Assembly (NCBI RefSeq): GCF_026745355.1
Contig: NC_079205.1
Span: forward strand, 53,878,025-53,942,024
DNA from: Beta vulgaris subsp. vulgaris
Taxonomy: Eukaryota; Streptophyta; Magnoliopsida; Caryophyllales; Amaranthaceae
DNA length: 64,000 nt
Direction: 5' to 3'
In this document: positions 56,487-64,000 of the stretch, piece after piece
Numbering within the stretch: position 1 is the stretch's first letter
Layout of the letters: the number at the start of each line of letters is the position of its first letter
Made by a program: the position numbers and the translations under genes
Notes under the pieces: model-generated
The model's database searches: none
Seen by the model: only the letters and a program-made list of their open reading frames with translations
Told to the model about the DNA's origin: nothing

Positions 56487-57046
56487 CTGAACAATAAGAA
56501 TGAATGAGGACCAAACAATAATCAAAATAAAATACATGTTTGAAACCGTATCTACTGCTTTGTATACACCAAGCTATAGAAAGGCTTAACGAATCCTATG
56601 GACACAACTCTGCTGCTTTATAATTCTCTGCACTTGCTCTGTTTTAATACATAAAATAAGACCTTAAACTTAAAAGACTTTTCTAGAAACATTGATCAGT
56701 AATTTTTTTCCAGTTAATACACAGTTAAGAAAGAAAGGTAATTACCTATGTTATTCCGACACGGATACAGGTGTCGTATCCAAGTAGGGATCGGAGGATT
56801 CGACAACCTACTCCAAAAATTTGGCCGATACTCCGAAACGGTCCTTTGACCAATTTTCTGGACACGTCTATCGTTAAAAGTGTCGGGAAATTTTTTCCGT
56901 TTATTTTGATTAAAAGAATCAATTGTAATAACTAATGTATTTAGAAAATTATAAAATTCAAAATAATATATGCATAAATGAGATCGAACCAAAATATTTA
57001 ACGTAACATCCAAATATCAAAGTCTCAAAGTGCCTTAATAGCTTTG

Positions 57047-57083
<37 letters not shown>

Positions 57084-57232
57084 AAATTGTTCCAATCCAC
57101 ATTGCAAAAAAAAAAAAAAAAAGTCTTCAGTCATCACTCGTCATCTTCATCTCCAATTACAACCCCAAGTAGAGCCCTCTCTACTTTTGGTTCATTGACG
57201 GATAAATATGATATCTCACAAATATCGACGAC

Positions 57233-57691
57233 TTATTTCCCCCTATACATATAACAATATATATAGAATAAAATTAAGTTAATAAGATCAAAAAATAATA
57301 AATATATATAATTACCTACATCCCAATATCGACTAGGGTCTGATTTATAACATTTCTCCCGTCTTGCCACTTGACAAAGATTGTTATCACGATAGACTAA
57401 ATCTCTAACTCTTTCCGATGACAACCTATTTCTCTTAACCGTTTGTATGTTGTCATAAAGACTCCAATTACGTTGACAACATGAAGAGGATGTCGGTTTG
57501 ACAATAATTTGAAGGCAAGAGATTGCAATGTGGAGTTGAAGAACCATAGTTTGCCCACCAAATAATAGGTTCTTCATCATGGCAGCAATAAAATGTGGTT
57601 GATTAAAAGGATATGTCTCACTAGAAAAAGCCCCATATTCTAATCGAGCATGCTTGAAATTGTCGGGATTTGGGGAAAAAAATCCAAACAT
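57233..57691 (-). pseudogene. hAT transposase C-terminal remnant (left arm)
   Basis: The 152-codon minus-strand frame shows KPTSSSCCQRNWSLYDNI, KRNRLSSERVRDLVYRDNNL and the flanking FGGQ...LQLHIAISCLQ. This resembles the hAT C-terminal dimerisation region, where SSSxCERNWS and KRRNRLxxxRxxDLVYVHxNLR are characteristic. It has no start, zinc finger or catalytic core, so it is a fragment. A mirror copy lies on the plus strand at about 57780-57960 (ARELVYCHNNLRQVARRKES). Confidence 0.72.
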
Positions 57692-57779
57692 TCATTCTAT
57701 TATTTGAGACTTCTTCATCTTCATTAGGTTTTGAAAAATTTGTCGCGGAAGAAGTCAAAAAGTGGTACTGGGAAGAAGT

Positions 57780-57960
57780 CTTCTTCATGTTGTGAACGTA
57801 ATTGGAGTCATTTTGACAACATACAAACAGTTTAGAGGAATAGGTTGACATCGAAAGAGCTAGAGAGTTAGTCTATTGCCATAACAATCTTCGTCAAGTA
57901 GCAAGACGAAAGGAAAGTTATAAGTCCGGCCCTAGTCGATATTGGGATATACGTAATTTT
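57780..57960 (+). pseudogene. hAT transposase C-terminal remnant (right arm, inverted copy)
   Basis: The plus strand reads ARELVYCHNNLRQVARRKES then GPSRYWDI, the inverted duplicate of the left-arm segment, with several substitutions between the two. It is interrupted by a stop before the aligned region and is only a fragment. Confidence 0.65.
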
Positions 57961-58700
57961 ATATATACATATAAATATAATTATACTATATTATTATTAG
58001 TTTTTGATCTTATAAACTTAATTATTTTATTTATATTGTTATGTGTATAGGGGCAGATAAGTTTGATGTCAATGCGAATATTTGTGAGATAGTAGATTTA
58101 TCCGTCAATGAATCAGAATTAGGGAGAACTCTGCTTGGGGTTGGAATTGGAGATGAAGATGATGAAGGATGACTGAAGACTTTTTTTTGCAATGGAAACT
58201 AGAACAATTTATGAATTTCTATTTAATTCTAGTTTTTAAGCCATTAAGGCACTTTGAGACTTTTATATTTAGATGTTACTTTAAATATTTTGGTTTGATC
58301 TCATTTATGCATTTACTATTTTGAATTTTATCATTTTTAAAAATATATTAGTTATTACAATTGATTTCTTTTAATCAAAATAAAGTGTCGGGAAAAATGT
58401 TACTTTTTGGTTGGATCTCATATATGCATCTACTATTTTGAATTTTATAATTTTTTAAATATATTAGTTATTACAATTGATTTCTTTTAATCAAAATAAA
58501 GTGTCGGGAAAATTTTCCCGACACTTTCAATGATAGATGTGCCTAGAAAATTGGTAAGACACTCTCTTGACAATGTCGGAGTATTGGCCAGATTTTTCTC
58601 TTGACAATGTCGGAGTATTGGCCAGATTTTGGAGTAGGGTCCCGTGATCTTCCGATCCATACTTGGATACGACACCCGTACTCATGTCGGAGTAACATAG

Positions 58701-59534
58701 TGTAAGAGTATAGAAAATAACAAATTAATATGTGAAAATCCAAATGAAAGTAGATCTAACAGTTAATCTTTCCTATGTTTTGGTGGAAAGTTATAGTCAA
58801 CATTTTTAAACTTAGACTAAAGAGAAAACATATAATGGAGCGGAGTATATCTACAACGAAAGATGCAGAAGATGCAGCAGTGGAGCCTCACTCATAAACA
58901 TAAAAAGTACATTGAACAACGTATATACATAATGCATATGTAAGATAGTGCGCATTATAAATCCCCTTTAACTGGGCCAATATTTTCATCCCTTACGAAT
59001 GGGATAAATCATCCTTTCCACGGAGCCAAAGGAAACTGATTCAACCATCACTACCATAGGGCGATTCTATTTAATGTGAAGCAACTGAGAAGGCATATTA
59101 AACCAAAAACAACTGAGAAGGCCTAACTGCCTAAGGTAGAGAATAAAGATATCCATATGCCAAAACCACTCCCAGATAGATATCAATCTTTCAGGCAGAG
59201 CTAAAAAAAACCTTTGAAGGAGACATGCATGATGCTGCCCTTGTAAATTAATTAGCAAAATGTTGCTATTCAGGAATGGCATGCATTACCTTGGGCAGCC
59301 AGAAATAAACGAACAGCCAACTGCAAGGCACTATTGCATGCCAAAAGAAGGGGGGGGGGGGGTAATCTTTATACTATTTACCATAGAATTTAGTGCAATT
59401 TCAAATAGTTTGCAAGGAACCAACTTGGAAGATTCCTTCTAACTTACTCTAGAAGGGGTAAGAAAGGGAGAATTGGGGGGTAGTGGGGGTTTATTCCTGA
59501 AAATGATCCTCACTAATGATTGGCACTAACTTCA
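58701..59534. other. Stretch between the foldback and the chromovirus
   Basis: No UGT80A exon or other gene was recognised on either strand. It contains a G-run at 59350-59362 and GGGAGAATTGG at about 59467, which recurs at 59541. It may be UGT80A intron if that gene continues beyond the retrotransposon. Confidence 0.45.
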
Positions 59535-59771
59535 TGACAAGGGAGAATTGGTGACGTGTACTAAGTAGAGTCTGGTATCATCAGCTATTAGTATAAATAA
59601 GAGAAGGACAGATTAGAGGGGTATGAAAAATATCTTGTAATAGCTTAATCCTGGGAGAGACCTCACCTCTCGAAAGTGAGTTAGTTTGTATTTTGGTTGA
59701 TCTTTATCCTGAGATACATCCATATCCTTGTGGCTTTTTTCTGTTATTTGTTGTGGTTCTGGTTTCTAGCA
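59535..59771 (+). repeat. 5' LTR of the chromovirus (left edge approximate)
   Basis: The right edge is fixed by CA at 59770-59771 just before the primer site. Parts such as GGGAGAGACCTCACCTCTCGAAAGTG match the worn LTRs at 46300-46350 and 47640-47700. The left edge may be anywhere between about 59460 and 59540. Confidence 0.65.
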
Positions 59772-59774
59772 ACT

Positions 59775-59790
59775 TGGTATCAGAGCAAGG
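59775..59790 (+). other. tRNA primer-binding site of the chromovirus
   Basis: TGGTATCAGAGCAAGG is complementary to the 3' end of plant initiator methionine tRNA over 16 bases and begins three bases after the LTR end. Confidence 0.93.
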
Positions 59791-59807
59791 TTGCTTAAAG
59801 CGGAGAA

Positions 59808-60716
59808 ATGGAGAGCAATCGGCAAAGACTAGATCAGCTAGAGCAGAGCCTGGCAGGAGTGAACACAGCTCTCACTGAGATACTCAACAACCAGCGGGGA
59901 TTTGAAGAAAGAATGGAGGAACGGGTAAATCTGGAACGAGAAAATCATGGAGCTTTGATGCTTCAACTCCGGGAAGAGCAACGGAGGTTTCACGAAGAAA
60001 TGAGGACAATCCTAAGAAAAAATTCTGCCACCCCTTCTGTGCGACCGCGGGGGAACCCTAGGGCAGGAGGGCGAGAAAACGAGGGGGCGTATGAGACGCC
60101 ATTAAACGGAGAAGAAGAAGAAGAACCGAGGTGGAACAACTAGGGGGCGGCGGTGCTCGGAAACTGGAGATTTAAGAAGTTGGACCTACCTCTGTTCACC
60201 GGAGCAAACCCGGATGGATGGATACTTCAGGCGGGGCAGTACTTCAAGTTTCACCGCCTCACGGAGGATGAACGGGTGGAAGCCGCGGTGGTGGCTTTCG
60301 AAGGTGACGCCCTTCTGTGGTTTCAGTGGGAGGATGATCGACGGCAAATCATGGGCTGGGAGGAGCTCAAGATGATGATACTGAGGCAGTTCAGGCCAAC
60401 GTTTGCCGGAAGCCTCCATGAGCAGTGGCTCAATCATCGACAAACTGGAAACATGGGGGTCATCGAGTACTGGAGAAAGTTTATTGAACTTGTGGCTCCT
60501 TTGGGCAATCTGCCATAGGAAGTTTTAAGGGGCCAGTTCGTTAATGGGCTCAAGGAGGATGTGCGGGCCGAAGTTCGCCTATTAAGCCCAAGAACTCTTG
60601 ACTTGGCTATGGACCTTGCCATCAGGGCCGAAGATAAGCTCAGATGTCTCCCTGCTCACAAAATCACTCCATCAAGCCCTCACCTAACTAGAGCCCATAC
60701 CTACACCCAAAACTGA
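59808..60716 (+). pseudogene. Chromovirus gag remnant
   Basis: One reading frame begins MESNRQRLDQLEQSLAG, has a coiled-coil-like start, and continues through KLDLPLFTGANPDGWI, FEGDALLWFQWEDDRR and FVNGLKEDVRAEVRLL. It is interrupted by stops at 60141, 60516 and 60714-60716 that do not change frame, so these are point mutations. The usual gag length is otherwise kept. Confidence 0.88.
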
Positions 60717-61655
60717 TTCTCCTCACCTACCCAATCTCAAACGGGATCCAACCCCCATATAGCCCACCCCACAAAAACAACCCAATCCTACAACTCCCAC
60801 CCACAGATAAGTACGCAAACACGAACAACCTTGGGCGTGAGGAGGCTGAGGGAACAAGAGGCGCAATACCGGAGAGAAAAGGGGTTGTGCTTTAAGTGCG
60901 ATGATAAATGGAGTGTGGGTCATCGGTGCCGGCGAAGCGAGCTAGGAGTGATTATCACGGCCGAACACCCTGGGGAAGAAGAAGTAGAGCTGGAAGGAGA
61001 AGGGTGCCCTGAGGAACCCGTGAGTGAGATGGAGAGCATGGACCCACCGGAGGTTTCCCTGAACTCGGTCCTGGGAATAGATACTCCGCGGACAATGAAG
61101 ATGAAAGGAGAAATCCTCAGCCAGGATGTAGTAGTGATGATCGATCCTAGGGCAACCCATAACTTCATCTCCAACCAAACAGTACAGAAATTGACACTGC
61201 CTATAACACCTACCAAGGAGTTCGGCGTCACTTTAGGCACTGGAGAGGCTGTGCAAGGTCGAGGTAAGTGTCAATCTGTCGTTTTATATTTACAAGGTAT
61301 CACAATCATTGAGGATTTCCTACCCTTAGACCTGGGAAATCCCGACCTTATTTTGGGGATTCAATGGTTGTCCAAATTGGGGACTATGACTAATAACTGG
61401 AGAACGCAGGTCCTGAAGTTCAAAAGGGGGCAGGAGAGTGTGGTTTTGAAGGGGGATCCGTCCTTGGGCAGAACTTTAATCTCATTAAAGGCCATGGTCA
61501 GAACCATTAGGAAGGAAGGAGGGGGCTATCTAGTAGAGCTTAACAGATTGGAAGGAGGGGGGAACAACCTGCCTAACCCAAACACACACCCAGCCATACA
61601 AGCCATTATCGACCAACACCCCACTGTTTTCTCTACCCCCCAAGCCACCTATTAG
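60717..61655 (+). pseudogene. Chromovirus zinc knuckle and protease remnant
   Basis: The same frame carries CFKCDDKWSVGHRC (knuckle) near 60890 and the aspartic protease region VVMIDPRATHNFIS near 61130. Active proteases have DSG or DTG; here the residues after the aspartate are P-R, so the active site is damaged. The downstream LGIQWLSKLG is normal. A frameshift near 61645 ends the frame. Confidence 0.88.
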
Positions 61656-61656
61656 G

Positions 61657-62374
61657 GGTCACGAACACTCTGTCACCTTGAAAGAAGGGAGCGACCCAGT
61701 TAGTGTGAGGCCTTACAGATACCCCCAAATACAAAAAGATGAGATTGAGAGGTTGATAGACGACATGCTACAAGCAGGGATTATTAGACCATCCACCAGC
61801 CCTTTCTCTAGCCCAGTCTTACTTGTCAAAAAAAAAGGATGGTAGTTGGCGTTTTTGTGTGGATTACAGGGCACTCAACAAATTGACCGTCCCGGACAAG
61901 TACCCTATCCCTATGATTGACGAGTTGTTAGATGAACTCAAGGGAGCTAATGTGTTTAGCAAGCTGGATTTGAAATCGGGGTATCAGCAAATAAGGATGA
62001 AGGCTGGAGATGAGCCTAAAACCGCCTTCAGAACTCATCAAGGCCACTATGAATTCATGGTCATGCCCTTCGGCCTCACCAATGCACCGTCAACTTTCCA
62101 AGCCCTCATGAATCAAGTCTTCAAACCCTACCTCCGAAAATTCATCCTAGTATTCTTCGATGACATCCTCATCTACAGCCCTACCCTTGACCTCCACAAA
62201 ACACACCTAGCCTTAGCCCTCCAAACACTCAAACACTACCAACTATTTGCCAACCTCCAGAAGTCTGAGTTTGGGTGTGCTGAGCTTGCCTACCTCGGCC
62301 ACATTATCTCGGCTGCAGGTGTTTCAGTGGATCAGGAGAAGATTAAAGCCATGGTTCAACCCCAAGGAATCTGA
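61657..62374 (+). pseudogene. Chromovirus reverse transcriptase remnant
   Basis: Two frames cover the domain. The first (61657-61845) has VRPYRYPQIQKDEIERLI and ends in an A-run at 61829-61837. The second, from 61823, has [43 protein letters not shown], the active site [10 protein letters not shown] and [11 protein letters not shown]. The shift at the A-run and another near 62365 break the polyprotein. Confidence 0.92.
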
Positions 62375-63708
62375 AGGCACTTAGGGGTTTTCTCGGCTTA
62401 ACGGGGTATTACAGGAAATTCGTGGTGAATTACGCCAGAATAGCTCACCCACTGACCCAACTGCTCAAAAAAGATAGTTTCCAATGGTCTAAAGAAGCCA
62501 ATTCTGCCTTTGAGACCCTCAAAAAGGTTATGACCACAATCCCCACCCTCGCCTTACCGGACTTTAGCAAAATTTTTGTGGTGGAAACAGACGCATCAAA
62601 CTTTGGGCTTGGGGCTGTCCTATCCCAAGATAACCAACCTATTGCTTTTTTCAGTCAAACCTTGGGCCCTAGAGCCAAACTTAAGTCCATCTATGAGAAG
62701 GAGTTGATGGCTATTGTGCTTTCGGTTTTGAAGTGGAGGCATTATCTTTTGGGCAGAAAATTCACTACTAAAACAGACCAACAGAGTTTGAAATTTCTCA
62801 TGGAGCAAAGGGAAATTGGGCCGGAGTATCAAAGGTGGGTGAGCAAGTTGCTGGGTTACACCTTCGACATCAGTTATAGGTCAGGGGTTACTAATGTTGT
62901 AGCGGATGCCCTGTCTCGGCAAGGGGAGGCAGACCATGAAGTCAATGCTATCACTACAACCTGCATTTTTTCGTGGCAGGAATGGTTGCCCAAAATTGAA
63001 CAGGACCCCTTCATTCAACAGCTAACTGAGTCCATCCAACAAGGCACGCCTCATCCAGTGGGCTACACAGTGCTACTTATGTACAAGGGAAGAGTAGTGC
63101 TACCTAACACATGTGCCTTGATCAAGCTCCTGCTTAAGGAATACCATGATGGGCCTCTAGCGGGGCACTCAGGAGACTTGAAGACCTATCAAAGGATAGC
63201 TAGGGAATGGTACTGGCCCGGTATGAGAAGAGAGGTGATGAAATATGTCTTGGGGTGTGAGGTCTGCCAGAAGAACAAACACTCAACCCTTAGACCTGGA
63301 GGGTTATTGCACCCTCTCCCCATTCCCAGTCAAGTATGGGAAGAAGTCGGCCAAGATTTTGTGGAAGGACTACCAACTTCTCAGGGAAAGGACACAATTA
63401 TGGTAGTAGTTGACAGGTTGAGCAAGTATGCCCACTTCCTCACTCTAAGACACCCATTCTCGGCGCCAATGGTGGCTGAACTTTTTACTAAGGAGATAAT
63501 CAGGTTACATGGCACACCCACTTCTATGGTGTCTAATCGAGACAAGGTCTTTTTGAGTCTGTTTTGGAAGGAGATACATCGTCTACAAGGCACTGCCCTA
63601 CACTACAGCAAGGCATATCATCCACAATCTGACGGGCAAACGGAGGTAGTGAACAAAACGCTTGAGTCTTACCTCAGGTGCTTTACAAATGGTAAGCCTA
63701 GGACATAG
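62375..63708 (+). pseudogene. Chromovirus RNase H and integrase remnant
   Basis: The 428-aa frame from 62422 holds RNase H (FVVETDASNFGLGAVLSQ, YEKELMAIVLSVLKWRHYL, TDQQSLKFL), the integrase zinc-binding region (HSGDLKTYQRI, CEVCQKNKH) and core. In the core the first acidic site is VGQDFVEGLP, the second reads VSNRDKVF where SDRD is usual, so a catalytic aspartate seems lost, and the glutamate lies in QSDGQTEVVN. A TAG at 63706-63708 ends it. Confidence 0.92.
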
Positions 63709-64000
63709 GCAAGGTGGATCCACTGGCAGAATTCTGGTATAATACCAGCATGCATTCAGCCATAAAATGTACCCTATTCAAAGCTTTGTATGGCCGGGAC
63801 CCTCCCCACCTTACCAGGTACAGCCATGGGCACACCCCTGTGTCTACCCTAGAAGAGCAGTTGGTTGAACGAGATGGTATCTTGGATGACTTGAAGGGAC
63901 ATCTCATCAAGGCACAACAACTAATGAAGCACTATGAAGATGGCAAAAGGAGAGAGGTCCAGTTTGCTGTGGGTGATTTCGTTTATCTAAAACTCCAGCC
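63709..64000 (+). pseudogene. Chromovirus integrase C-terminal part, cut by the window
   Basis: After a further frameshift near 63720 the readable frame continues with WYNTSMHSAIKCTL, LYGRDPPHLTRY, STLEEQLVERD and FAVGDFVYLKLQ to the last base. These match the integrase C-terminal region of the same polyprotein. The chromodomain and 3' LTR would follow outside the window. Confidence 0.85.

Larger units (their letters stand above)
56746..58700. mobile_element. Large foldback element with duplicated hAT transposase end
   Basis: The left end CTATGTTATTCCGACACGGA pairs with the reverse complement of the right end, CTATGTTACTCCGACATGAG. Pairing continues through GGTGTCGTATCCAAGTA and, with gaps, over most of two arms of roughly 750-900 bp around a spacer near 57490-57780. 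Both arms hold the same coding remnant in opposite directions, described separately. The right arm has internal tandem duplications: a unit of about 110 bp at 58290-58510, and GACAATGTCGGAGTATTGGC twice near 58570-58625. No clear target duplication was found. It lies within the 5' side of the UGT80A locus. Confidence 0.78.
59535..64000 (+). mobile_element. Decayed Ty3 chromovirus, truncated by the window edge
   Basis: A 5' LTR ending TCTAGCA at 59771 is followed by a primer site, then gag, protease, reverse transcriptase, RNase H and integrase in Ty3 order on the plus strand; the 3' LTR is outside the window. The LTR start near 59535 is a guess, guided by a short LTR of about 240-310 bp as in the related copy in CYP97A intron 2. 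At least three in-frame stops and four frameshifts mark it as inactive. The CX2CX7HXC-type knuckle and integrase style fit plant chromoviruses, and the related intron copy has a chromodomain-like end. Confidence 0.9.

Noticed and set aside
59260..59442. Possible further UGT80A exon near 59.3 kb
   Set aside because: Minus-strand translation shows no UGT80 N-terminal motif and no suitable splice phase.

Overview
This is nuclear DNA from a flowering plant, most likely a eudicot. The evidence is intron-rich genes with plant-only products (a P-class PPR protein, a DUF1218 membrane protein, a MIKC*-type MADS-box factor, a CYP97A carotenoid hydroxylase and a UGT80 sterol glucosyltransferase), AT-rich intergenic DNA, and dense Ty1/copia, Ty3/chromovirus, hAT, Mutator, Stowaway and Tourist elements. 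I cannot fix the species from sequence alone. No bacterial operon, CRISPR array, rRNA or tRNA gene is visible.

Layout. 1-4.5 kb: AT-rich DNA with a 2.8-kb solo LTR flanked by a 5-bp target duplication. 4.5-6.4 kb: an intronless, intact organellar PPR gene. 6.4-8.6 kb: intergenic DNA with a long-TIR foldback MITE and a Stowaway MITE. 8.7-12.06 kb: a three-coding-exon DUF1218 gene with an intron in its 5' UTR. 12.3-24.05 kb: a transposon block made of a decayed copia element (minus strand) invaded by two hAT-like elements, a LINE 3' remnant, a small hAT element, and a deleted non-autonomous copia with intact LTRs and a CTATT target duplication. 24.9-38.9 kb: a complete 19-exon MADS-box gene (564 aa by my splice model, including a predicted 10-nt microexon). 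Several MITEs sit in its introns, and a young antisense copia of 5.1 kb sits in intron 15. 39.2-45.04 kb: DNA transposons, namely a 1.1-kb Stowaway-type element with a possibly captured sequence, a Stowaway, a Tourist, a hAT, and a 1.3-kb Mutator-like element carrying two 118-bp GC-rich palindromes. 45.09-51.9 kb: a complete CYP97A gene (16 exons, 628 aa) with a degenerate chromovirus in intron 2. 52.7-56.5 kb, minus strand: the nine 3'-terminal coding exons of a UGT80A gene, converging on CYP97A. Its 5' part is not in the window. 56.7-58.7 kb: a foldback element holding an inverted duplicate of a hAT transposase C-terminal region. 59.5-64 kb: a decayed chromovirus with its PBS, running off the right edge.

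The host genes do not form a pathway cluster. CYP97A (plastid xanthophyll synthesis) and UGT80A (steryl glucosides) are neighbours without an obvious shared pathway. I did not find a convincing undescribed cellular system. The most unusual signals are the paired nested palindromes in a Mutator-like element ending 48 bp upstream of the CYP97A start codon, the predicted 10-nt MADS microexon, the sequence-carrying Stowaway element, and the hAT-derived foldback. All exon boundaries come from reading frame continuity, GT/AG sites and recalled family similarity. No alignment or search was run.
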